The position numbers and the translations under genes were made by a program. The notes under the pieces are model-generated. The model was not told the origin of the DNA. It ran no database searches and saw nothing but the letters and a program-made list of their open reading frames with translations. Of a stretch of 64,000 nt of DNA, positions 19,134 through 27,587 are shown piece after piece. Origin of the DNA: Idiomarina abyssalis (lineage in GTDB: Bacteria > Pseudomonadota > Gammaproteobacteria > Enterobacterales > Alteromonadaceae); NCBI RefSeq assembly GCF_900116625.1, contig NZ_FPBE01000002.1, positions 186,001 to 250,000 of the forward strand, read 5' to 3'. Within the stretch, counting starts at the first letter, position 1. Each line of letters starts with the position of its first letter.

Positions 19134-20426
19134 ATGTTAAGTATGATTGGTCTGATCGGCGGCCTTGTGTTGCTCATCATACTCACTTTAAGAGGGATGA
19201 ACCTGTTTATCAGTGCCCCTCTTTGCGCCGTGGTCGTGGCTTTATGTAGCGGCGTGCCATTACTCACAGGTGACGTGAACTTTGTCAGTGCCTATATGGA
19301 CGGCTTTGCCAGCTTTGTGGCGGCCTGGTTTTTTATGTTCTTACTGGGCTCTATGTTCGGTAAGTTTATGGAAGACACCGGTGCTGCTGACAGTGTTGCG
19401 CGCTGGATAATCAACAAGCTAGGCCGAAAACAGGCGGTTCTCGCTGTTGTCCTGGCCTGCGCAATTCTGACCTACGGCGGCGTCAGCGTATTCGTTGTGG
19501 CGTTCTCGGTTTACCCAATGGCGCTCAGTTTGTTTAAAGACGCGAACTTACCTCGTCGCTTTATTCCGGCTGCACTGGCCTTTGGCTCTGTCACTTTTAC
19601 CATGACCTCGGCAGGTTCTCCGGAAATTCAAAACTGGATACCGGTAAAATACTTAGGTACCTCGCCTTATGCTGCCTGGGAAGTGAGCCTGGTAGTCGCT
19701 GTTTTAATGGCAACCTTCGGTTACTGGTGGCTCAAAAAGATCATTAACCGTGCCGTCGCAAACGGCGAGCAATTTGAAGCACGTGAAGGCGACCCAATAC
19801 TTTTAGAGCGAGAACTACCCTCACCGATAAGTGGGTTAATTCCACTACTGGTTGTGCTTGGGCTGTCCTTTACCTTTCACGATACCTTGCAGCAAAACGC
19901 CTTAATTGTTGCTTTGCTGGGCGGTGTTATTGCCATTGCGGTCATTAACTTCAAACATTTTCATAAGCCACAAACCGCCATTCATGAAGCCACAACCGGT
20001 GCTTTGGTGGCTATAGGCAACACCGCGGCAGTGGTTGGATTTGGCAGCATCGCCAAGATTACTCCAGCCTTTGATACAGCGGTAAATGCTATGACCAGTT
20101 TGCCGGGTAATGAATTAGTCGGCGCGGCCGTTGCTGTAAGCGTTATCGCGGGTTTAACCGGTTCGGCTTCTGGTGGTCAGGCAATCGCCTTACCTGAAGT
20201 AGGACCGCACTATATGGCTGCCGGCGTTAACCCGGAGCAATTGCACCGTATTGTCTCAATCTCCTCCGGTGCATTGGATTCCCTGCCGCACAATGGCTAT
20301 GTGGTTACCACTATTCGCGCTATTTGTAACGAGAAGCACAGTGCCGCTTACTGGGCTGTTGCTGCCGTGACCGTTGTTGTGCCGTTAATGGGTCTGGCCG
20401 TGGCCATTGGCTTATTCATGTTGTAA
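19134..20426 (+). CDS. GntP-family permease
   Basis: A 430-residue inner-membrane transporter with about 12 hydrophobic helices, of the GntP type that moves gluconate, 3-hydroxybutyrate and related carboxylates with protons. Seen: the N-terminal LIGGLVLLIILTLRGMN, the GAADSVARWIINKLGRKQA block, FVVAFSVYPMALSLF, LTGSASGGQAIALPE and ISSGALDSLPHNGYVVTT near the C-terminus. Start ATG has GAGG 7 bases upstream. It is first in an operon with an acyl-CoA ligase (23 bases downstream) and a secreted esterase, which points to a short organic acid as cargo. Exact substrate unknown. Confidence 0.88.
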   Translation: MLSMIGLIGGLVLLIILTLRGMNLFISAPLCAVVVALCSGVPLLTGDVNFVSAYMDGFASFVAAWFFMFLLGSMFGKFMEDTGAADSVARWIINKLGRKQAVLAVVLACAILTYGGVSVFVVAFSVYPMALSLFKDANLPRRFIPAALAFGSVTFTMTSAGSPEIQNWIPVKYLGTSPYAAWEVSLVVAVLMATFGYWWLKKIINRAVANGEQFEAREGDPILLERELPSPISGLIPLLVVLGLSFTFHDTLQQNALIVALLGGVIAIAVINFKHFHKPQTAIHEATTGALVAIGNTAAVVGFGSIAKITPAFDTAVNAMTSLPGNELVGAAVAVSVIAGLTGSASGGQAIALPEVGPHYMAAGVNPEQLHRIVSISSGALDSLPHNGYVVTTIRAICNEKHSAAYWAVAAVTVVVPLMGLAVAIGLFML

Positions 20427-20449
20427 CCCAGCAGTAAGGGAAGGTAACC

Positions 20450-22078
20450 ATGTTAGGAAATATGATGAAACGGCCACTGCAAATTATCGATTTACTGAAA
20501 TTTGCAGCGAGTCGCCACCCTCGACAGGAGATTGTCACCCGACGGCTGGAGGGTGACATTCACCGGTATTGCTATGCCGAATGCTGGCAACGAAGCGGAC
20601 AATTAGCCCACGCATTGAAAAAGCTGGGGGTACAACCCGGCGAGCGCGTAGCCAGTCTGGCCTGGAACACGTATCGTCACATGGAGCTGTACTATGCGGT
20701 AAGCGGCAGCGGCGCTGTTATGCATACCGTAAACCCCCGCCTGTTTGGCGAACAGATAGCCTGGATCCTAAACCATGCTGAAAGCGGTTGGGTCTTTGTC
20801 GACCTTAGTTTTGTCGAGCTATTGGAGTCCATTGAAGACGAACTGCCCGGGGTAAAAGGCTTTGTAGTGATGACCGACCAAAACCACATGCCGAATACCA
20901 AGCTTAAGAATGTGCTTTGTTATGAAGAACTTCTGGAATCAGAACCTAAAGACTATGACTGGCCAGACGTTGATGAAAACAGCGCGGCGCTGCTTTGTTA
21001 TACCTCGGGCACGACAGGCAACCCCAAAGGCGTACTGGCCTCACACCGCGCTATGGTGCTACACGCCCAGGCAACCGTCAGTGCCGACATGCTTGACCTA
21101 CGCAGTGATACTGTATTAATGCCCATGGTCACTATGTATCACGTAGCCGCCTGGGGCGCGCCCTACGCCGGTCCTTTGTCCGGTTGTAAGTTGGTATTCA
21201 CTGGTGACGGTACATCGGGCGAGGCTATGGCGGACATGATTCGCAACGAACACGTCACTGTTGGCTTAGGCGTACCCACCATTTGGCTCACTTTGCACAA
21301 TTATTTGAATGAAAATAAGCTGGATATCCCATCATTGAAGCGCGTTTGCGTAGGAGGAGCTGCTTCTCCTATGGGGCTGGTTAAAACTTACGACCAAGAG
21401 TACGACGTTTACTGGCAGCCTATTTGGGGTATGACAGAAACAGGGCCGCTGGTGCATTCGGTGCCGCCACAGGCAGACATTATTAGCCGGCCTAAAGACG
21501 AGCAATACCAACTGCAGACAACGGCTGGCCGCCCGGTTTTTGGCATAGAACACCGCATTGTTGACGCTGACGATAATCCTCTGCCTAACGATGGCGAAAC
21601 CCGGGGCGAATTGCAGGTTCGCGGACACTGGATTGCTTCGCAGTATTTTCGTAATGACGACTTAAGTAGCTTCCCTGATGGATGGCTGGCTACGGGTGAC
21701 ATCGCGGTTATTGACCCCGAAGGCTTTATGAAAGTGGTTGACCGTAAAAAAGATGTGATTAAAAGCGGTGGCGAATGGATAAGCTCTCTGGATATCGAAA
21801 ACATTGTCAGCCAGCACGAAGCGGTTAACGAGTCCTGTGTCATTGGTGTTAGACACCCCAAATGGGACGAGCGCCCGCTATTGCTGGTGGTACTGAATAA
21901 AGGTCACCAGCTGTCAAAACAAGACATTAAAGACTTTTTAACCGGCAAAATTGCCCGTTGGTGGATGCCTGACGACGTGGCTTTTGTCGATGAATTGCCC
22001 CATACCGGCACCGGTAAGCTGGTTAAAAATAAACTGCGTGAGCAGTACCAAAATTACTTACAGGAGAATGTGTCATGA
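20450..22078 (+). CDS. acyl-CoA ligase (AMP-binding, AlkK-like)
   Basis: ATP-dependent acyl-CoA synthetase of the ANL superfamily, forming acyl-AMP then acyl-CoA; cytoplasmic. The 542 residues carry the P-loop motif CYTSGTTGNPKGVLASH near 182-198, the A5 motif WGMTETGPL, the A7/A8 hinge GWLATGDIAVIDPEG and VDRKKDVIKSGGEWIS, and the C-terminal catalytic Lys in HTGTGKLVKNKLRE. It resembles medium-chain acyl-CoA ligases (AlkK type). Start ATG at 20450 is preceded by GGGAAGG. The stop overlaps the next start as ATGA, so translation is coupled to the esterase. It probably activates the acid brought in by the permease. Confidence 0.93.
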   Translation: MLGNMMKRPLQIIDLLKFAASRHPRQEIVTRRLEGDIHRYCYAECWQRSGQLAHALKKLGVQPGERVASLAWNTYRHMELYYAVSGSGAVMHTVNPRLFGEQIAWILNHAESGWVFVDLSFVELLESIEDELPGVKGFVVMTDQNHMPNTKLKNVLCYEELLESEPKDYDWPDVDENSAALLCYTSGTTGNPKGVLASHRAMVLHAQATVSADMLDLRSDTVLMPMVTMYHVAAWGAPYAGPLSGCKLVFTGDGTSGEAMADMIRNEHVTVGLGVPTIWLTLHNYLNENKLDIPSLKRVCVGGAASPMGLVKTYDQEYDVYWQPIWGMTETGPLVHSVPPQADIISRPKDEQYQLQTTAGRPVFGIEHRIVDADDNPLPNDGETRGELQVRGHWIASQYFRNDDLSSFPDGWLATGDIAVIDPEGFMKVVDRKKDVIKSGGEWISSLDIENIVSQHEAVNESCVIGVRHPKWDERPLLLVVLNKGHQLSKQDIKDFLTGKIARWWMPDDVAFVDELPHTGTGKLVKNKLREQYQNYLQENVS

Positions 22079-23253
22079 CACGATTATGGACAACGGTTAT
22101 TAGCATTGCGGTATTGCTGATCAGCTTACCTTTAGCAGCCGAGCAATGGGTCGAGAAAAAGACCTTTAGTATGGACAGTTATACCACCCACGGCGGTGAA
22201 ACCATTAAAGACGTCAAAGTGGGCTGGGAGTCCTACGGGACACTTAATGAAGCAAAAGATAATGTCGTGCTTATTACCCACTTTTTCTCCGGCAACAGTC
22301 ACGCCGCTGGCAAGTACAGTGAGGATGACCAACAGGCTGGCTACTGGGATTCTATTATCGGCCCAGGCAAAGCCATTGATACCGATAAGTACTATGTTAT
22401 TAGCGTTGATTCGTTAGTCAACGCTTACCCTAACCTTCCTACTGTCATTACTACCGGTCCTGCCAGCATTAATCCGGATACCGGAAAGCCCTACGGTTTA
22501 GACTTTCCGGTGGTGACCATACGCGACTTTGTGAATGTGCAAAAAGCCCTACTGGAAGAATTAGGCGTTAAAAAACTGCACGCAGTGGTTGGCGCTTCTA
22601 TGGGTTCATTGCAGGCCATTGAATGGGCAGCGGCTTACCCGGACTGGGTTGAGCGTATGGTCTCTGTTATTGGTGCCGGCTCGTTAGACGCCTGGACCAT
22701 AATGGGTCTGGAGCAGTGGGCACAAGCCATTAAGCTGGACCCTAACTGGAACGGCGGTGACTACTACGACGGCGATGCGCCTTTAGATGGTGTCACTATG
22801 GCACAGGCAATGATCACCCATGGTGCGATGCATCCGGAATACATTAACCAGGCGGTACCTCAGCAGGAGACCCTGCCAGAAAAGGGAATGGAGTCCGTGA
22901 CTAATGAGTTGCCGGCCGTAGAATGGTTATACAGTGCCAGCCGTGCGCGTGCACCATTGGCAGATGCGAACCATATTCTTTACCTGGTGCGTGCAAACCA
23001 GCTGTTTGTTGCCGGTCATCAGGATACTTTAAAAGATGGATTAAAAAACATTTCCGCAAAAACCTTGTTTTTGCCATCCAGTAACGACCTGCTGTTAATG
23101 CCGTACATGGCAGAAAACACGGCTGAGCAACTTAGAGAAATGGGTAAAGAGGTTCAGTACGAAGAAATTAATGGTCCCTGGGGACACTTAAACGGACTGT
23201 TTTCTATTCAACAAAAAGCCGAGTTACTCAGCGAGTTTTTAACCACTGAGTAA
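22075..23253 (+). CDS. secreted MetX-like alpha/beta hydrolase
   Basis: A 392-residue alpha/beta-hydrolase of the homoserine O-acetyltransferase (MetX) fold, but exported: signal peptide about 1-22 (ISIAVLLISLPLAAEQW). Nucleophile elbow VGASMGSLQA (Ser near 178), acid residue in PSSNDLLLMP and His in GPWGHLNG complete a triad. Biosynthetic MetX is cytoplasmic, so this one is better called a periplasmic MetX-like esterase. Translation is coupled to the CoA ligase by an ATGA overlap; an AGGAG site precedes the start. Context suggests that it releases an acid from an ester imported by the adjacent TonB receptor. Reaction not proven. Confidence 0.87.
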   Translation: MTRLWTTVISIAVLLISLPLAAEQWVEKKTFSMDSYTTHGGETIKDVKVGWESYGTLNEAKDNVVLITHFFSGNSHAAGKYSEDDQQAGYWDSIIGPGKAIDTDKYYVISVDSLVNAYPNLPTVITTGPASINPDTGKPYGLDFPVVTIRDFVNVQKALLEELGVKKLHAVVGASMGSLQAIEWAAAYPDWVERMVSVIGAGSLDAWTIMGLEQWAQAIKLDPNWNGGDYYDGDAPLDGVTMAQAMITHGAMHPEYINQAVPQQETLPEKGMESVTNELPAVEWLYSASRARAPLADANHILYLVRANQLFVAGHQDTLKDGLKNISAKTLFLPSSNDLLLMPYMAENTAEQLREMGKEVQYEEINGPWGHLNGLFSIQQKAELLSEFLTTE

Positions 23254-23261
23254 CTCGGTTT
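23215..23261. terminator. long hairpin spanning the esterase stop codon
   Basis: CCGAGTTACTCAG (23219-23231) and CTGAGTAACTCGG (23246-23258) pair perfectly over 13 bp with a 14-nt loop; flanking bases add a G-U and two A-U pairs. The TAA stop of the esterase lies in the right arm, which is followed by a short T run. It sits between convergent genes and could stop both transcripts. Confidence 0.6.
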
Positions 23262-23265
23262 AGGC

Positions 23266-25023
23266 TTAAGAGTCGCCGAAAATGCGGCCCTTAAGCTTAT
23301 CTTTCAGGCTGTCTTCAATTTTTGCCTTAAGTAACTCTTCGAGCTGCTCACTCTTATCGCCCGATTCGTTATCCCACTGAGTCAGGTTTTCCAGCAAACC
23401 TTGCTGACCGCCCAATTGGTCAGAGACTTTTGCGGTCAAATCGGCCTTAATTTCCGCCAGTTTCTCATCGGCCTCACCCATTGCACTTTGTGTCAGTAAG
23501 TCACCTAACTGGTTATCCAGGTCCGACTCAAAACTCAGCGAAGGGCTTTGAATGTCACCTCCAATATTGGTGGTAATATCCAGCCGTTGCAGCTGTTTCA
23601 AAGCACCGGCAATAGCTGATGTCAGTTTGCTACTGCCCTCGGCTTCCAGGTCAAGGTTCAACATCCGGACCATGGCTTTGCCATCAAGCTTATTCTCACG
23701 AACCAGTACCGTTCCGTCGCTGTCCAGCAACGAAGACAAAACACGAGCACTCAGCTCACTGCTGTCACTAAGGCCCAGGTTTTGTAATTGAGCGCCTTTC
23801 AACTGCCATTGCTGCCTTGCGTCTATGCCCAAGTCGGTCAACGACATCTCACCATTAAGGTTAAATGCGCTCCACAAATCGCTGTTGTCTGCTCTGGCCT
23901 GGTAGGTTGTGGGTTGTCCCAGTAAATTGTGCTGATGCGTTATGTTCTGCCAGTCGACATCAATAACGGTACCACCCACCATAAATTCCGTACGAGCTTT
24001 TTTAATTAAAAACTCAGGCGGAGCGTTGTCATCAGCGAAGGAGATTCTCTGGCCTTCACCTCGAACCGGCTCTACTGTCGCTGAGTTATCGGAGCGCGCC
24101 AGCATAGGGCCCAGCTGCTCATACGCCAGAAGTACATACTTACTCCACTCGCGGGCCTTATCTCCCAAAAGCAAGCCAGTCACGTTCTGTAAGCCACTGC
24201 CGTCCATACTGAAAAAGGATTTAATGCGGTCAATATCATTACCGGGCGCATTTTTTAACTCACTAATTTGCTGTTGCACCACGTCTTTCGCTTGTTTGAC
24301 TTCATCACGAAAGTTACTCACCGCTTCTTTATCGGCTCTTATCGACTCTTTCAACTCGTCTAAAGCCTTTTTCCTGGCGGCAATATCACCCAGACCTTCT
24401 ACTTTACCTTCGGTTATTTGCTTAATTTTTTGCTCATATTCCTTTATTTTCTCCTCGCTGGGCAGTGCTTCCTGCGCGGCTTTTACTTCCTGTTCTTGTT
24501 GTTCATAAGCCGTTTTGGCTTCTTCAATGACTTTTTCGGTACGCAAATCAACCTGACTAACAATCTCATCCACAGAAGGCAGCGACATGGTCAGCTTATC
24601 CCAGGATTGGTTCGCCCACCCCTGCATATCTTCTTTGTCCGGTAATACGTAAACCTCACCTTCGCTCTCTCTGGGTTGATTGACACGTATACCTGTCATA
24701 GTAAGCTGTTCAATTAAGGTTCTGCCAAGTACCAGCTCGGTTGGACTGATGTCAGCAGAGGCTTCACCAATTTGTACCCGGTTATTCTGAGGGGCGTTAG
24801 GGTCAGTCACCTGAACTCCGGCTACCGTTAAAGACAACGGAACCCAGCGATGCTCTACTCGCTCAATATTCACTTCAGCACCGTTTAACCGACCCATAGT
24901 ATGTTCCAGGGTCACTTTTATAATGGTGTCCAGAAAGAGCCAGGAAATAGCGACTAACAACAGCACAAATCCGGCAAATACGGCCAGTCCCGGCCAGCGA
25001 ATGATGCTACGTTTCATGCTCAC
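23266..25023 (-). CDS. TIGR03545 family protein
   Basis: A 585-residue protein that I recognise as TIGR03545, of unknown function, always next to its TIGR03546 partner. One N-terminal transmembrane helix (about 11-34) anchors a periplasmic region with an AsmA-like start (LNGAEVNIERVEHRWVPLSLTVAGVQV) and a long coiled coil (about 175-265, many Lys, Glu and Gln). The C-terminal part has repeated leucine-rich amphipathic stretches. AsmA-like proteins shape the envelope and bridge lipids, so an envelope role is plausible but unproven. Its start overlaps the upstream partner gene by 4 bases (25020-25023), showing translational coupling. It converges on the esterase gene. Confidence 0.82.
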   Translation of the reverse strand: MSMKRSIIRWPGLAVFAGFVLLLVAISWLFLDTIIKVTLEHTMGRLNGAEVNIERVEHRWVPLSLTVAGVQVTDPNAPQNNRVQIGEASADISPTELVLGRTLIEQLTMTGIRVNQPRESEGEVYVLPDKEDMQGWANQSWDKLTMSLPSVDEIVSQVDLRTEKVIEEAKTAYEQQEQEVKAAQEALPSEEKIKEYEQKIKQITEGKVEGLGDIAARKKALDELKESIRADKEAVSNFRDEVKQAKDVVQQQISELKNAPGNDIDRIKSFFSMDGSGLQNVTGLLLGDKAREWSKYVLLAYEQLGPMLARSDNSATVEPVRGEGQRISFADDNAPPEFLIKKARTEFMVGGTVIDVDWQNITHQHNLLGQPTTYQARADNSDLWSAFNLNGEMSLTDLGIDARQQWQLKGAQLQNLGLSDSSELSARVLSSLLDSDGTVLVRENKLDGKAMVRMLNLDLEAEGSSKLTSAIAGALKQLQRLDITTNIGGDIQSPSLSFESDLDNQLGDLLTQSAMGEADEKLAEIKADLTAKVSDQLGGQQGLLENLTQWDNESGDKSEQLEELLKAKIEDSLKDKLKGRIFGDS

Positions 25024-25526
25024 CCCCTTAAGTCCGTATAAATTTGCCAGAAACGGCTGCCACGAATGGCCTGTACAACACGAAGTTTCATTATTTTCGC
25101 CTGAATGCGCTTGCGGTAATTGGCAATAACCCAGTAGCTTATGGCTGCCACTATTGGCGCAGCGATAAGAGCGATAACAAAGCTACCCATGGTAATAGTG
25201 TGGTTAAACATGGAAAGGCGACCTAACGCAGTAGCGTACATAGCTTCGTAAATTCCCTGCCAACTTGAAGCTTCTAACAAGCTCAGCCCTAAGCTGTGAA
25301 ACCAGGGGTCAAGCAGGTAGGCGATACCCGAGAACACACCAAAAGATACGATAAATAAACTGAGGTTAACGCGGAAGATCAAGGCCGCCAGAATTATAAT
25401 TAAGTTATGGATCCGCCATAGCGGCGTTATCCCGATGAACATCCCTAGTACGACAGCTAAGGCCAGGGCCCACGCGCTAGTTTCAGAATTCAAAGCCTTT
25501 AACAACTTTGCCAGAATTGTCAGCAT
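25020..25526 (-). CDS. TIGR03546 family membrane protein
   Basis: A 168-residue DUF2062-like membrane protein of the TIGR03546 group, function unknown. About four hydrophobic helices: ALALAVVLGMFIGITPLW, IIILAALIFRVNLSLFIVSF, the FSGIAYLLDPWFHSLGL segment, and FVIALIAAPIVAAISYWVIANY near the C-terminus, followed by a basic tail. It is first in a two-gene operon and overlaps the TIGR03545 start by 4 bases. The fixed pairing of the two families suggests a complex of a multi-pass membrane protein with a large periplasmic coiled-coil protein. Confidence 0.82.
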   Translation of the reverse strand: MLTILAKLLKALNSETSAWALALAVVLGMFIGITPLWRIHNLIIILAALIFRVNLSLFIVSFGVFSGIAYLLDPWFHSLGLSLLEASSWQGIYEAMYATALGRLSMFNHTITMGSFVIALIAAPIVAAISYWVIANYRKRIQAKIMKLRVVQAIRGSRFWQIYTDLRG

Positions 25527-25669
25527 TCACCTGACTCCTTTGAAAAAGATAAAACAGCAAATCTGCTTGTTATCCGTTGTCTTTCTAATATAGTGTGAGT
25601 TGCATTTATTACGCAAATAATAAGCAAATAACTTACACCTCTTTTAGCGACTTTCGAGTACTTTACGAC

Positions 25670-27130
25670 ATGCAGCAACACGTTCACCTTATCATAGATA
25701 ATGCCGCCGACTGGCAGCCTTATTACCCAAGTCAAAGCTTACTCACCGCAAGTGAATACTTACAATCAGCGCATTTGCAAAGTCGTTATCACGTCTTAAA
25801 TTTGTGCAATGACCTATCTTACTTGTCCACCGGCTATTACGTCAGCCTGCTCGCAGAAGCACGAGGGCAAAGAGTCATGCCTTCTGTCGCTACCATTAAC
25901 GACCTGACTAACTTCTCTCATTATCAGTTACTGATTAATACCGCTGACCGATCACTCACAAAGTATTTGCAGAGCTATGATCAGAAGTCGCTATCCCTAT
26001 TAATTTGCTTTGGCTTGTGCGAACAGCCAGAACTGGCGTCTTTTGCACGGCAAATTTTTGAGCGCTATCCGTGTCCTATTTTAAAAGTTGAGCTGGAATT
26101 TAGCGGCCGCTGGCACATCAACAAGCTCACCTCCGGCGCGCTTAATGAGCTGAGTGACGAGCAACAAAGTTTTTTTGGTAACTCACTGGACCATTTCAGT
26201 AAACGAGTGTGGCGAAAGGCACGTACACGTAAAGAGTACCGTTTTGATTTAGCCATTCTTTATAACCCGGACGAGGCCATTCCGACCAGCGACAAAAAGG
26301 CGCTGGCACAGTTTATTAAGGCCGCAAAAGAAGCGGATATTGAAGCTGAGTTAATTACGGCGAACGACTTTAACCGTTTACTGGAGTTTGATGCGCTTTT
26401 CATACGGGAAACGACCCGTATTAACCACTACACCTACCACTTTGCTAAAAAAGCGGAGGCTAATGGCATGGTGGTTATTGACCACCCCGACTCTATTGTT
26501 AAGTGTGCCAATAAGGTGTTCTTAACTGAACTGTTGGATAAGCATAAAGTTGCAACGCCGAAAACAGAACTGCTGCTGAGCCAGTCAGAAATTGATTACC
26601 AAGCCATAGGCGAGCGCCTGGGTTATCCGGTTGTGCTGAAAATCCCTGATGGTTCATTTTCTATCGGTGTGGAAAAAGCAGAAAGCCTTGAGCAATTTAA
26701 ACAAGTAGCAGCGGAGCTTTTCAAGCAATCCACTATTTTGCTGGCACAAGAGTTTATGAAAACCGAATACGACTGGCGTATCGGTGTGCTGAATAACCGC
26801 CCCATATACGCCTGTCAGTATTTTATGGCCCGTAACCATTGGCAAATTTATAACCATAGCGAGTCGTCTTCGCGGGGTAAAAGCGGCTCTTTTGAAACTT
26901 TAGGCGTGCATCAGGCCCCGAAAGACGTAGTCAGACTGGCACTACAGGCAACTCGCTTAATTGGCGACGGCCTGTACGGTGTTGATATCAAGCAAACACC
27001 TAAAGGCCCGGTGGTTATTGAAATTAACGATAACCCGTCAATTGAGTCAGGTGTTGAAGATAAACATTTAGGATATGAACTCTATCGGCTGATAATGGCA
27101 GACTTTGGACGACGTCTGGATGAATACTGA
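25670..27130 (+). CDS. RimK-family ATP-grasp ligase
   Basis: A 486-residue protein with an N-terminal RLAN-type domain (about 1-200) and a C-terminal ATP-grasp ligase domain (about 270-486). Seen: CANKVFLTELLDKHKVATPKT, the ATP-binding GYPVVLKIPDGSFSIGV, AQEFMKTEYDWRIGVL and the metal-binding VVIEINDNPSIESG. RimK-type enzymes add Glu or other amino acids to a carboxylate on a peptide or small molecule; the acceptor here is unknown. I start at ATG 25670, since the 25 codons before it look non-conserved and low in quality. The next gene, a GNAT, overlaps its 3' end. Families with this layout often pair with a GNAT joined to a C39-type peptidase. Confidence 0.85.
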   Translation: MQQHVHLIIDNAADWQPYYPSQSLLTASEYLQSAHLQSRYHVLNLCNDLSYLSTGYYVSLLAEARGQRVMPSVATINDLTNFSHYQLLINTADRSLTKYLQSYDQKSLSLLICFGLCEQPELASFARQIFERYPCPILKVELEFSGRWHINKLTSGALNELSDEQQSFFGNSLDHFSKRVWRKARTRKEYRFDLAILYNPDEAIPTSDKKALAQFIKAAKEADIEAELITANDFNRLLEFDALFIRETTRINHYTYHFAKKAEANGMVVIDHPDSIVKCANKVFLTELLDKHKVATPKTELLLSQSEIDYQAIGERLGYPVVLKIPDGSFSIGVEKAESLEQFKQVAAELFKQSTILLAQEFMKTEYDWRIGVLNNRPIYACQYFMARNHWQIYNHSESSSRGKSGSFETLGVHQAPKDVVRLALQATRLIGDGLYGVDIKQTPKGPVVIEINDNPSIESGVEDKHLGYELYRLIMADFGRRLDEY

Positions 27131-27587
27131 GTTTAGGGTTGAGCCCGCAAAGCTCACCGATCTTGATCAATTAGTTACACTGGAGCGGGCGACATTTAAT
27201 TACAGTTGTATTAGTCGCCGCAGCTTCCGGCAGGTTATTCAGTCTGATCATAATTATTGCTGGGTGGCGCGTTCAGAAAACCAGCTAGCCGGGTATGCCA
27301 TTGCGTTCACCCGGCGCAACAGTAAAGTATGGCGCCTGTACTCTATTGCTGTATCACTAAACTTTCGTGGTTTTGGTGTCGGCAATTTACTCATTAATCA
27401 CGTACTGGACACCGCCAAAAGGCAGGGCGCTGAAGCTATGTCTCTGGAAGTAAAAAGTGATAATAAAACCGCCATTCATTGGTATCAAAACTGTGGCTTC
27501 GAAACTATCGATATTCTGCCAAACTATTATGATGACGGCAGTGACGGTTTTAAAATGCGGTTTACTTTTTATCCGGAAAGTCTGTGA
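27120..27587 (+). CDS. GNAT family N-acetyltransferase (RimI-like)
   Basis: A 155-residue cytoplasmic acetyltransferase. It has FRVEPAKLTDLDQLVTLE at the start, CWVARSENQLAGYAIAFTRR, the acetyl-CoA motif SIAVSLNFRGFGVGNLLI (RGFGVG, motif A) and a C-terminal NCGFETIDILPNYYDDG like RimI. The start is ATG 27120, 11 bases inside the RimK-family gene; an alternative TTG at 27105 adds five residues. Overlap shows cotranslation with the ATP-grasp gene. In related loci the GNAT carries a C39 peptidase domain; none is present here. Its 3' end overlaps the phosphodiesterase gene on the other strand by 26 bases. Confidence 0.86.
   Translation: MNTEFRVEPAKLTDLDQLVTLERATFNYSCISRRSFRQVIQSDHNYCWVARSENQLAGYAIAFTRRNSKVWRLYSIAVSLNFRGFGVGNLLINHVLDTAKRQGAEAMSLEVKSDNKTAIHWYQNCGFETIDILPNYYDDGSDGFKMRFTFYPESL

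Noticed and set aside
23942-24508. 188-codon plus-strand frame inside the TIGR03545 gene
   Set aside because: It mirrors the coiled-coil coding region; the Ser/Phe-rich product is what antisense of Lys/Glu/Gln codons gives.
25595-25669. 25-codon extension of the RimK-family protein
   Set aside because: No family-like sequence in the extension; ATG 25670 starts the domain. The ribosome site is weak in both cases, so some doubt remains.
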